Below are positions 25,322-33,253 of a stretch of DNA of 64,000 nucleotides, in pieces. This DNA comes from Polyangiaceae bacterium. GTDB taxonomy: Bacteria > Myxococcota_A > Polyangia > Polyangiales > Polyangiaceae. The position numbers were made by a program, and so were the translations under genes. Under the pieces are notes generated by a model that was not told the DNA's origin, did no database searches, and was given only the letters and a program-made list of their open reading frames with translations. The stretch covers positions 62,001 through 126,000 of the forward strand of contig JABSRN010000042.1 in NCBI GenBank assembly GCA_013214025.1. The letters run 5' to 3'. Within the stretch, counting starts at the first letter, position 1. Every line of letters begins with the position of its first letter.

Positions 25322-26350
25322 CTAGCCGTTGAGACGTTCGATAACGGCCTGAGCGAAACCTTCCGTGCCCAGCTCTCCGCCAAGATCCCCCGTGGTCTTG
25401 CCATCATGCAACGCCGAATTGTAGGCGTTCTTGATTTTCAGAGCGGCCTTGGCACAGGCCTCGTCCGCTTCAGAGGTGTGGATGTGATTCAGCATCATCG
25501 TGGCACTCATCAGCAGCGCCAAGGGATTCGCTTTATCCTGACCAGCAATGTCCGGCGCCGAGCCGTGCACGGCCTCGAATACGGCTTCGGTGTCACCGAA
25601 GTTCGCCCCCGGGGTAGCGCCCAACCCACCGACCATGCCCGCGCACAGGTCTGACACAATATCTCCGTAGAGGTTCTCACAGAGCAGAATGTCGAATTGC
25701 GTGGGGTCCTGAACGAGCCGCATACAGGCAGCATCAATGATCATCTCATTGTACTTGATGTTCGGATAGTCCCGCTCGTGCACCTTCCGGGACTCCTCGA
25801 TGAACATCCCGTCGCTCATCTTCATGATGTTCGCCTTGTGGAAGGCGGTGATCTTCGTGCGCTGGCGGTGAGTCGCGTAACGGAACGCCCACATGGCGAT
25901 TCTGTGACACGCCGGGCGTGTCGCCACCTTCATCGAACACACGACGCCATCGGTGATGTCGTTCTCTACGCCGCTGTAGAGACCCTCGGTGTTTTCGCGG
26001 ACGATCACCAAGTCGACGTTCTCGTAACGGGTCTTGACCCCGGGCAAACTGCGCACCGGGCGCACTGCCGCATACAATTTCAACGTCTTGCGCAACGCCA
26101 CGTTAACCGAACGAAAACCGCCGCCGACCGGCGTCGTGCACGGCCCCTTGAGCGCGTACTTGTACTGACGAATCGCTTCGACAGTTTCCTTAGGCAGAAG
26201 CTCATTGTGACCGGCGGCCAGAGCGGCTTCCCCAGCGTGATGCTCGACGAACTCGAGTGGAGCATCTGCAGCAGCAAGAATGAGGCGCACTGCGCGGGAC
26301 ACCTCGGGACCGATTCCGTCGCCGGGAATCATCACAACCGTATGAGACAT
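25322..26350 (-). CDS. NAD-dependent isocitrate/isopropylmalate dehydrogenase family
   Basis: A 342-residue beta-decarboxylating dehydrogenase. It has IPGDGIGPEV at the N-terminus, the substrate Arg cluster around RPVRSLPGVKTRYENVDLVIVRENTEGLYSG split across residues 95-125, catalytic Tyr/Lys regions, the metal Asp residues in ENLYGDIVSDL and the NAD-binding EAVHGSAPDIAGQ. RENTEGLYSG and the absence of an NADP-type loop favour NAD-dependent isocitrate dehydrogenase over 3-isopropylmalate dehydrogenase, which would be next to leuCD. A homoisocitrate or tartrate enzyme cannot be ruled out. The upstream region shared with the divergent TetR gene holds a dyad and direct repeats that may control it. 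Confidence 0.88.
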   Translation of the reverse strand: MSHTVVMIPGDGIGPEVSRAVRLILAAADAPLEFVEHHAGEAALAAGHNELLPKETVEAIRQYKYALKGPCTTPVGGGFRSVNVALRKTLKLYAAVRPVRSLPGVKTRYENVDLVIVRENTEGLYSGVENDITDGVVCSMKVATRPACHRIAMWAFRYATHRQRTKITAFHKANIMKMSDGMFIEESRKVHERDYPNIKYNEMIIDAACMRLVQDPTQFDILLCENLYGDIVSDLCAGMVGGLGATPGANFGDTEAVFEAVHGSAPDIAGQDKANPLALLMSATMMLNHIHTSEADEACAKAALKIKNAYNSALHDGKTTGDLGGELGTEGFAQAVIERLNG

Positions 26351-26460
26351 AAAAACCTATTTCAGAGAGGGGGAGAGGGTCGGTTTAGCCCAGCGCGTAC
26401 CCCTGGCGAGGCACAATTTCATATCGGGCAGACTGAGTTTCACGGAAGCCGCATTGTTTC

Positions 26461-26487
26461 TGAATTGTTCAATATTAGAACAATTCA
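26461..26487. promoter_or_regulatory. Inverted repeat operator candidate between dehydrogenase and tetR genes
   Basis: TGAATTGTTC (26461-26470) and GAACAATTCA (26478-26487) are perfect 10-bp arms around AATATTA, in a distinctly AT-rich stretch. The size and symmetry suit a TetR-type dimer. The site lies 110 nt upstream of the dehydrogenase ATG and 140 nt upstream of the regulator. Confidence 0.6.
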
Positions 26488-26524
26488 ATTTGACCTTTTT
26501 TCCAATCAATTACAGGTACTTATT

Positions 26525-26550
26525 GTCAACCGAGGTCAATCGAGGTCAAT
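26525..26550. repeat. Three direct repeats GTCAAY with 10-bp period
   Basis: GTCAAC (26525), GTCAAT (26535) and GTCAAT (26545) are joined by CGAG, so the copies repeat once per helical turn. They lie about 80 nt upstream of the tetR-type ATG. Direct repeats in phase suggest cooperative binding by an activator. Confidence 0.5.
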
Positions 26551-26628
26551 CTTTAGCCAAACGCAACGAAGCGGAAACATTTGAGTCTATGATTGCGTAA
26601 GCCAAGAGATTCGGAGAATCTTCAATTC

Positions 26629-27288
26629 ATGAGTGCTTCTAGCTTAGAAGACGAGGACTTCGACCCCTCTTTTACCCCATTTTCCCCAACCCTTCTAGAC
26701 CAGGATCGCGGCACCCGTGCCCGACGAGAATTTTACGCGGCGGTATGGGGCGAACTCAGAGACAAGGGATACGCGGGCCTCAACGTCTCCGGCGTTGTTA
26801 ATCGCGCCGGCGCGTCCCGGGGGCGATTTTACCACCACTTCAAGAACCTCGAAGAAGCGCTACTGAAAGCCTACCGCCATCACAGCGACCTCAGCTTTCG
26901 GCGGGCACAAGAAGCCGCTGAAAATGGGCTGCCCGTGGAAGAGGCGCTGGTGACGGAGCTACTCGAAACTCTGCCCACCTCTCCAGGCCGATATCTGGCC
27001 GATATCGAGCTGATGCTCGTGAGCATGCGGAACGAACGCATTCACAAGCTGTTCATGGATGATTTTGAGCTGCGACTCCAACAGGCAAGCGACTTGGTTC
27101 AGCTGGGCGTCGAAAGAGGGGAGCTCACCGATGAGCGGAGCGCTCGCTCTGTAGCCGAGCAGCTCTTTACCGGAGCCTATGGGATATATTTGCTCTACTT
27201 CGCCAGAAGAAACAGTGGAGAGCTCGTGGCTCAGCTTCAATCCCACTTGCGCTCAGTCTTCGCGAGTGTACGAGCTCCAATCAAGTAG
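26629..27288 (+). CDS. TetR-family transcription regulator
   Basis: A 219-residue regulator from ATG 26629 (GGAG 12 nt upstream; a TTG 12 codons earlier is less likely). The N-terminal acidic stretch is followed by the TetR helix-turn-helix (about 32-80): [38 protein letters not shown] and KNLEEALL. The ligand-binding helical domain fills the rest. It is divergent from the dehydrogenase gene and separated from it by a region with a perfect inverted repeat, the usual layout for a regulator that controls itself and its neighbour. The ligand is unknown. Confidence 0.92.
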   Translation: MSASSLEDEDFDPSFTPFSPTLLDQDRGTRARREFYAAVWGELRDKGYAGLNVSGVVNRAGASRGRFYHHFKNLEEALLKAYRHHSDLSFRRAQEAAENGLPVEEALVTELLETLPTSPGRYLADIELMLVSMRNERIHKLFMDDFELRLQQASDLVQLGVERGELTDERSARSVAEQLFTGAYGIYLLYFARRNSGELVAQLQSHLRSVFASVRAPIK

Positions 27289-27429
27289 AAGGCTCCTTCG
27301 CCGCGGGGCACCCGGTGTCGGCTAACTCACTAGGATCCCGAAATTCGTTCGCCCATCTGCGCGACCTTCGCGGACGCGCCCCAAGCTGCGTAGGCTGTGC
27401 GAGCCGCCCGCGGGCTGCGCTTTCTGGAC

Positions 27430-27714
27430 TCATCGTCGGAGTGACAGGGCGCCGAGAGTTCGTTGGCAACGAGCTACATCACTCACCCAGTTGCCCTCCC
27501 CCGCTTGGCTAATCGCCACCTGGAACTTGGCAAGGGCTCCCAGCTCTTCGCCATCGACGGAGAGAAGCACGGCCTCCAATAGGCTCAATCGATGCGCGAA
27601 ATTAACCAGCGCAATCTCTGCCAGACATCGTAACGATTCGATGCTCCGCTGGATGAGCTCGCGGTACGCTTTTCGTTCATCTAAATCCTCCGTCTGACGC
27701 CAGGCTGCGCCCAA
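27430..27714 (-). CDS. Possible small hypothetical protein, 94 residues
   Basis: The frame runs from TTG 27712-27714, three codons after an in-frame stop, so it cannot be longer. The composition looks helical and protein-like (EDLDERKAYRELIQRSIESL, VNFAHRLSLLEAVLLSVDG), with no known motif, signal peptide or membrane segment. The only available start codons are weak, and no clear ribosome-binding site is present. It lies downstream of the Sel1 lipoprotein gene on the same strand. It could be a gene or a decayed remnant. The remaining bases of 27289-27429 hold nothing I recognise. Confidence 0.35.
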   Translation of the reverse strand: MGAAWRQTEDLDERKAYRELIQRSIESLRCLAEIALVNFAHRLSLLEAVLLSVDGEELGALAKFQVAISQAGEGNWVSDVARCQRTLGALSLRR

Positions 27715-27796
27715 ATCTGGTTAGTTGCCAACCTCACCGCCACGAATGATTCTGGACTGTTTCGTCAGCCGACAGCCGTGGGTATGGGCGACGGCA

Positions 27797-28432
27797 TCAT
27801 TCGGCGCTCAGCCGGGCGCTTTTTTCGCAGGCCCAGTCCTCTCCCTCAGAACACGCGGCCTGGAACAGGCTGAGCACCTCATCACGATCTTGGTCTACTC
27901 CGCTTCCGTCAAGATACATGAACGCCAACTTAGAACAACTGTGCGCGTGGTGTCCTTCGCAGGCTTTCCGGAACAGAAACGCTGCATGGCTCAGATCTCT
28001 CCGAACCCCGAGCCCTTCACGGTACTTGAGCGCAAGGTTGGCGCAAGCATGGACATCGCCCGCGTCACAGGCCTGCTCGTAGAGCTCGGCGGCGGCCTCG
28101 TCATCCTGAGAGAAAAACAGCCCGATTTCGTGCATGACTCCGAGGTGCGCACAGCCTTGCGCGAGCCCTTGCCGGCAGGAGAGCTCGTAGTACTGCGCCG
28201 CACGGCGGTAATCCGTTTCCCCGGCTTCCCCCGTCTCGTACATCACCCCGATCGCACCGCACGCATGTTTGTCACCGGCGTCGCATTCCGACAGGCAAGT
28301 ACCAAGCGATGTGCAGTGCACATCCGGGTCCGACAGACTGTGTTCGTAGTCCCAATGCGCCGACGAACAAGCCAAGCCCAACAGCCCGACCACGCCAAAT
28401 AGCCAGTTTTCGTAGCTCCTGCGCCCCTCCAT
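27797..28432 (-). CDS. Cysteine-rich Sel1-repeat lipoprotein
   Basis: A 211-residue exported lipoprotein. Its signal peptide ends in the lipobox LGLAC (Cys at about 22). It then has four or five Sel1-like (TPR-related) repeats of about 36 residues, each with paired cysteines (for example AAQYYELSCRQGLAQGCAHL and DAGDVHACANLALKYREGLG), as in Hcp-type proteins where disulfides tie each repeat. It probably acts as a periplasmic or surface binding scaffold. The partner is unknown. The promoter region upstream (28433-28676) is shared with comM and contains a 10-bp inverted repeat. Confidence 0.85.
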   Translation of the reverse strand: MEGRRSYENWLFGVVGLLGLACSSAHWDYEHSLSDPDVHCTSLGTCLSECDAGDKHACGAIGVMYETGEAGETDYRRAAQYYELSCRQGLAQGCAHLGVMHEIGLFFSQDDEAAAELYEQACDAGDVHACANLALKYREGLGVRRDLSHAAFLFRKACEGHHAHSCSKLAFMYLDGSGVDQDRDEVLSLFQAACSEGEDWACEKSARLSAE

Positions 28433-28565
28433 GACGCCAGGACGCTAGATGAGTCACGAGGGAATGAACAGCAGGAAACGCCGCTCGCTGAGGCCGAACA
28501 AGTTTCGCTGAATGAACCGAAAGTCAGCGAATCACTGGACACCAAATTACTGGGCAGCAAGTTAC

Positions 28566-28592
28566 TAGGAGGTGGCGCCCACCCACCTCCTA
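28566..28592. repeat. 10-bp inverted repeat upstream of comM
   Basis: TAGGAGGTGG (28566-28575) and CCACCTCCTA (28583-28592) flank a 7-nt loop in the 244-nt divergent region between the Sel1 lipoprotein and comM. One arm contains an exact Shine-Dalgarno consensus, yet no start codon follows at the right distance. It may be an operator or a hairpin in a leader. An imperfect TTACT repeat lies just upstream (28547 and 28562). Confidence 0.5.
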
Positions 28593-28676
28593 CCGGTCAC
28601 CGCCACAACCGCGCGGCAAGAAAGCGCGTCGTTATCGCCACCTTTCTAACGGCACACTCCCTGCAATGTCCCGTGC

Positions 28677-30254
28677 ATGGTCGCTACCTCCACCGTCAAC
28701 GGCGCAATTCTCGGAAAGCCTCTCGGTCTCGGCACCGCACACACGAGCGCCCTTCTCGGGCTCGACGCCCACACTATCCGTGTCGAAGTGTGCTGCTCCC
28801 GGGGGCCTTCGTTCTTCACTCTCGTTGGCCTAGCGGAGGCCGCCGTCCGTGAAGCTCGCGTGCGGGTCGCCAGTGCCTTAGCGCGCCTCGGCGTACTGCT
28901 CGACGAACACGCCATCACAGTCAACCTCGCACCTGCCGGTTTCCGCAAGAATGACGCGTCCTTAGACGTACCCATCGCGCTCGCGGTACTGGCCGCACTG
29001 GAGCACATCCCCGACCAAAGCCTCGATTCAGTACTCGTACTGGGCGAGCTCTCTCTCAACGGCGAGCTCCGGCCCATCCGCGGCGCGTTGCCACAACTGT
29101 GCGGGGGCAAAGATCGCGGCATGAGTTACGCTATCGTTCCAAAGGGAAACGAAGACGAAGCGGGCATGGTGCGGGGCATGCCCGTCTATGTCGCGACCAC
29201 TTTGGGCGACGTGATCGAACACCTGGCCCAGCGTCGCCGGCTGCCACTCGCTACGAAATACTCCTTCGCGCCGACGCCAAACGATGCCTTCGCGCCAGAC
29301 ATGAGCGAGATCCGCGGTCAAGCCACCGCGCGGCGAGCCTTGGAAATCGCCGCGGCTGGCGGGCACAACTTGCTACTCGTCGGGCCGCCCGGCGGCGGCA
29401 AGACACTGTTGGCGCGAACCATGCCCGCCTTGCTTCCGCCGCTCGACTTCGACGAAGCCGTCACCGTCACGTCGATTCATAGCGTCGCTGGATTGATCAC
29501 CGGAGAAGGGGCGATCACGTCCCGACCCTTTCGCGCTCCACACCACTCCGTCAGCGAGGCGGGACTGGTCGGCGGCGGCGAATTGCCTCGGCCGGGTGAG
29601 ATCAGCCTGGCCCATCATGGAGTGCTCTTCCTCGACGAGTTCGCTGAGTTCCGACGGAGCGCTCTGGAGGCCTTGCGTCAACCGCTCGAAGACGGCCGGG
29701 TGTGCATCTCGCGGGCTCGCGGACAAGCGTCGTTTCCAGCGAGCCCCATCGTGGTGGCGGCGGTCAACCCCTGCCCGTGCGGGTACTTCGGCCACCCCGT
29801 GCGCAAGTGTCGTTGCACCGATCTGCGTCGTTCATCCTATTTACAAAAGCTGTCTGGGCCCCTGCTGGACAGGCTAGACATTCACGTGACGGTACCACCC
29901 GTCGGCATCAGCGCATTGTGCAGTCGTCAGCCGGCCGAAAGCTCCACTACCGTAGCCGCACGGGTGCTCGCGGCACGGCAACGCCAGTGGGCCCGGAGGG
30001 GTGACGCCGTTACCGCCAGCTGCAACGCGAAACTCAACAACAGCGAGCTGGACAAGATCGCACCGCTTACGGACGCCGCTATCCGACTGCTCACCACTGC
30101 TGTCGAGCGCTTGGGCTTGAGCGCCCGGGGCGTCGCCAAAATTCGCCGCGTGGCCCGTACCATCGCCGATCTCGAAGATAACCCCCGGGTGAGCAACGCC
30201 CATTTGTCCGAAGCGCTCCAGGGGCGGTTGTTGGATCGAGATCCGGGATTGTAA
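28677..30254 (+). CDS. comM: ComM/YifB-type Mg-chelatase-like AAA+ ATPase
   Basis: A 525-residue protein of the ComM family. ComM is a hexameric helicase that promotes branch migration during natural transformation, and homologues are widespread in non-competent bacteria. The N-terminal ChlI-like domain (FFTLVGLAEAAVREARVRV, LAPAGFRKNDASLDVPIAL) is followed by the AAA+ core with Walker A GPPGGGKT and Walker B GVLFLDEFAEF. PCGYFGHPVRKCRC is a conserved cysteine segment. The C-terminal Mg_chelatase_C helical domain has AKIRRVARTIADLE. The length is as expected. It lies next to radD in convergent orientation (29 nt apart). Confidence 0.94.
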   Translation: MVATSTVNGAILGKPLGLGTAHTSALLGLDAHTIRVEVCCSRGPSFFTLVGLAEAAVREARVRVASALARLGVLLDEHAITVNLAPAGFRKNDASLDVPIALAVLAALEHIPDQSLDSVLVLGELSLNGELRPIRGALPQLCGGKDRGMSYAIVPKGNEDEAGMVRGMPVYVATTLGDVIEHLAQRRRLPLATKYSFAPTPNDAFAPDMSEIRGQATARRALEIAAAGGHNLLLVGPPGGGKTLLARTMPALLPPLDFDEAVTVTSIHSVAGLITGEGAITSRPFRAPHHSVSEAGLVGGGELPRPGEISLAHHGVLFLDEFAEFRRSALEALRQPLEDGRVCISRARGQASFPASPIVVAAVNPCPCGYFGHPVRKCRCTDLRRSSYLQKLSGPLLDRLDIHVTVPPVGISALCSRQPAESSTTVAARVLAARQRQWARRGDAVTASCNAKLNNSELDKIAPLTDAAIRLLTTAVERLGLSARGVAKIRRVARTIADLEDNPRVSNAHLSEALQGRLLDRDPGL

Positions 30255-30283
30255 ACGAGCCGCCGCGAGTCCGCCGATCGAGA

Positions 30284-32062
30284 TTACAGAAACGCTGTCC
30301 GATATCGCCCCTCGTAGTCAAAGACGCGGGTCTGCACACGCATCCACGGTCGCCGACCCCGTTGGCCTTTCTGTTTGCGGGCAAACACAAAATCTGGCTG
30401 AGGCAGCAGTCCTTGGAGGCGAATCGCTTGCTCGGCCAGCTCTAGCTCCAGCGGGTGGCGTCCCGAGGCTAGACGGCGACCAAATGCTCGGTTGAAGACT
30501 CCGCGCTGTTTCACGTTGGCAAAATCGAAGCGCTCGCTCAGCGTTGTTCCGTCCTCGTCATGGTAGGTGATCTTGAGCCGGCTGCCCTCTTGGCTGAGCG
30601 TCATGCTCGCGACACGCAGTACGAGGCCGTCCTTGAGGCGTAGCGCGTTCTTCAATTGTTCGTCAGGGTCGACGAGGGGGCGCTCGCACGAACCACACGA
30701 GCGGGCCGCGATGTCGTTTTCCGCGCCACAGCGATCACACTCTTTGAAACGGAAGCGATATTCGCAGCGCTGTCGTTTGCCCGATTCATCTAGCGTCACG
30801 CTCTGACAACGTCGTCCGTAGTGCTCGAACACTTGGCCGTCCTCATCCACTTGACCCCAGAATTCGTTCTCGTACTCGCAGATCGGGCAAGGCACCGCGA
30901 CCACCTGGCTATCCGACGTGGGCTTGATCTCGCCAATCTCTGGGGCAAATACGTCGAATCCGTTACCCGCGTAGTCCACGACCAAACAATCGGACTTGCC
31001 CGGCGACAGCCGCAGACCCCGACCCACGATTTGTTGGAACAAACTCACCGATTGGGTCGGCCGAAGAATGGCAATCAGATCCACATGCGGCGCATCAAAG
31101 CCCGTCGTCAGTACGGATACGTTCACTAGATAACGCAACTGGCGCGCGCTGAACGCGCCCAACTGTTCGTCCCGCTCGGTTCCGGGAGTCTCGCCCAAGA
31201 TGAGTGCCGTCTCCTCTGACGGCAAGTAGCCGGCGATCTCCCGGGCGTGATCCACGGTCGCGGCGAAGATCATCACACCTTGGCGATCTTGACGCTCCGC
31301 GATCTCGACGATCTGCTCCACGATCGCCTCGGTCACCCGCTTATGTCTCACCAACAGGGCATTCACTTCCGCCTCGGCGAAGCCGCCGTGGCGCCCCGCA
31401 CCCACCGCCGGGAAATCATACTGAGCGATGGGAGCATCTTCGATCTCAGGACGCGTCAGATAGCCGCCATCGATCATTTCACGAAGAGACACCTCGTAAA
31501 TACAAGAATGAAACGGGCGTTCTTCGTCTGTGCGGGCAAAGCCGCGATAGTGGTAGCGATAGGCCCACCCCATGCCCAGCCGGTACGGGGTGGCAGTAAG
31601 CCCCAGCACCTTGAGCTTGGGGTTGGACGCTCTCAGGTGCTCGATCACACGATCGTACTGCGAGCCGTCTTCGCCACTGACTCGATGACACTCGTCGATG
31701 ACCAACAGGGAAACGGTACGACCAAAGTCACGCAGGTTGCGCGCCACAGACTGTACGCTACCGAAAGTAACGGGCTGGCCCGCATCCTTCACTCCCAACC
31801 CTGCCGAGTAGAGCCCGGCCTCGCCATAATCCGTCGATTCGTCAGCGGCCGTGAGCGCTTCGTACTTGGCGTAATTTTGTTCGCATAGCTCTTTGACATG
31901 AGCCAGCACGAGCACTGCGCCCTTCGCCAAGCGAGCTAGCTCGGCGATCACAATGCTCTTGCCCGCCCCCGTCGGCAGTACGAGCACTGCCGGCTCGATA
32001 CTTTCCCGAAAATGATCGACGGTCGCTTGGACAGCCTGCTGTTGATAAGGGCGAAGGCGCAC
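30284..32062 (-). CDS. radD: RadD/YejH-type DEAD/DEAH-box helicase
   Basis: A 592-residue superfamily 2 helicase matching E. coli RadD (586 residues), which takes part in DNA double-strand break repair and RecA-dependent exchange. The motifs are Q-like RPYQQQAV, Walker A PTGAGKS, DECH, motif III LGLTATP and motif VI QIVGRGLRLSPGK. The zinc-binding segment with paired cysteines is CPICEYENE and CDRCGAENDIAARSCGSC, after the helicase core (about 395-470). ATG 32060-32062 begins MRLRPYQQ, the normal N-terminus. recA is about 4 kb away on the other strand. 124 nt and an inverted repeat separate radD from the diheme gene upstream. Confidence 0.92.
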   Translation of the reverse strand: MRLRPYQQQAVQATVDHFRESIEPAVLVLPTGAGKSIVIAELARLAKGAVLVLAHVKELCEQNYAKYEALTAADESTDYGEAGLYSAGLGVKDAGQPVTFGSVQSVARNLRDFGRTVSLLVIDECHRVSGEDGSQYDRVIEHLRASNPKLKVLGLTATPYRLGMGWAYRYHYRGFARTDEERPFHSCIYEVSLREMIDGGYLTRPEIEDAPIAQYDFPAVGAGRHGGFAEAEVNALLVRHKRVTEAIVEQIVEIAERQDRQGVMIFAATVDHAREIAGYLPSEETALILGETPGTERDEQLGAFSARQLRYLVNVSVLTTGFDAPHVDLIAILRPTQSVSLFQQIVGRGLRLSPGKSDCLVVDYAGNGFDVFAPEIGEIKPTSDSQVVAVPCPICEYENEFWGQVDEDGQVFEHYGRRCQSVTLDESGKRQRCEYRFRFKECDRCGAENDIAARSCGSCERPLVDPDEQLKNALRLKDGLVLRVASMTLSQEGSRLKITYHDEDGTTLSERFDFANVKQRGVFNRAFGRRLASGRHPLELELAEQAIRLQGLLPQPDFVFARKQKGQRGRRPWMRVQTRVFDYEGRYRTAFL

Positions 32063-32110
32063 GAATTAACGAGTAATACGAACGAGGGCTTCCGCCAACG
32101 GATTCAGTCA

Positions 32111-32133
32111 CTGACACGGCCTTGGGGTGTCAG
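32111..32133. repeat. Inverted repeat downstream of diheme lipoprotein gene
   Basis: CTGACAC (32111-32117) and GTGTCAG (32127-32133) form a 7-bp stem with a 9-nt loop, 54 nt past the stop of the diheme gene and before radD. It is a candidate terminator without a T-run. Confidence 0.35.
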
Positions 32134-32186
32134 ACCCTGTCCGCCCAATAGCGAGCCAATGGCGGGAATCAGTGCGACCGGACGAA

Positions 32187-33248
32187 CTAGGGCTGAAGCT
32201 GTGCGATCCAAGTTCGCAACCGCTCCAGGCCCGCCTCATCTCGCAACTGAACTCCGAAGGGGGGCATCGGATCTCCCGTGGTGCGCTCGAAAGCGGATAT
32301 CAGCACGCTGGAGTCCGGATCACCCGGCACCACGCGGATCCCTGGCTCTACCCCGCTTGACTCGGTGGCACGACCAATCAGGTTCCCCTCCGCCACGGTG
32401 TGACGGAGGTCAAACGTCGTGTTGGGCCCGCGGGGTTCGCTGCCGTTGTGGCAGCTGACACAATTGCCCTGAAGGTAGCCGAGCACGTCGCGAGTCAGAG
32501 CGTCGGAATTTACGATTTCTTCCGGGTTTGCCGGCGGTGTCTCGACAAATGCCGCCGACAGGTCGCCCAACTGCAACGCGAGCTGCAACTCGTTGAATCC
32601 CAGCACAGTGCCGGGAGACGATTCGTGGCAGGCACGACACGCCAAAGCAGAGGGGATCTCGTGAGTCACGATTTGCCCGCCCACGGACACTTCGACAGGA
32701 ACTCCAGTCGGACTGGTGACGAGCTGAGCGTCGCTCGCGTCCGGCTCCCACGCATAGACAGCAAACTGCCTACCGTCGACTTGCTTGCGGATCACGCGGG
32801 TCTCGATGGGTCGTCCGGTGACCGGCTCGCTGAAGGTCTTGAACAACACGGTGGCGACGGGCAATTCCCATTCGGGGCCGCTCGCATTGTCGACCGGTGA
32901 CGGTAGGAAAACGTGACGCTGCTTGCTCAATCCGTTGGACCACAGCGGCAAGTAACTCAGCACGCGATCCGTTGGCGCCATGTCCGGCGCGCCTGGGAAC
33001 AAGCCGATCTCGCTCAATCTCCCCGGTAATGCCTGCAAAGCATCGTCGAAAAAGCGCGGTGCCGCGGCCGCCTCGAGCACGGCACCTGGCGGAGTGCCCG
33101 TATCCATGGAGCCTGTATCGCGAGAGCCTGTATCGCCGTCTGCTGTATCAATGATGCCCGCTTCGCGGTCGGAAGCCGGGTCCTCGCCACATGCCAGCAA
33201 ACCCAGCGCCGCGGCTATGATGACCGCTCGACGAAAATCAGCTGGCAT
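32187..33248 (-). CDS. SO2930-family diheme c-type cytochrome lipoprotein
   Basis: An exported 353-residue lipoprotein (lipobox LLAC after MPADFRRAVIIAAALGL). It has two CxxCH heme sites, CRACH and CVSCH. Matches to the SO2930/HNE_0200 family include LSEIGLFPG, LPLWSNGLSKQRHVFLP, VLFKTFSEPVTGRPIETRVI and VPGDPDSSVLI near the end, with PMPPFG. The member genes are normally paired with sugar-dehydrogenase-like proteins, as here. It is presumably a periplasmic electron carrier or oxidase. The linker after the lipid Cys contains Asp-Thr repeats encoded by a 15-bp tandem repeat (about 33098-33149). ATG 33246-33248 has AAGGA upstream and starts 5 nt after the partner's stop. The longer frame upstream overlaps that gene. 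Confidence 0.88.
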   Translation of the reverse strand: MPADFRRAVIIAAALGLLACGEDPASDREAGIIDTADGDTGSRDTGSMDTGTPPGAVLEAAAAPRFFDDALQALPGRLSEIGLFPGAPDMAPTDRVLSYLPLWSNGLSKQRHVFLPSPVDNASGPEWELPVATVLFKTFSEPVTGRPIETRVIRKQVDGRQFAVYAWEPDASDAQLVTSPTGVPVEVSVGGQIVTHEIPSALACRACHESSPGTVLGFNELQLALQLGDLSAAFVETPPANPEEIVNSDALTRDVLGYLQGNCVSCHNGSEPRGPNTTFDLRHTVAEGNLIGRATESSGVEPGIRVVPGDPDSSVLISAFERTTGDPMPPFGVQLRDEAGLERLRTWIAQLQP

Positions 33249-33253
33249 CTGTT

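Noticed and set aside
25697-26584. 295-codon plus-strand frame opposite the dehydrogenase gene
   Set aside because: It is an antisense shadow of a clearly conserved enzyme and has no recognisable domain.
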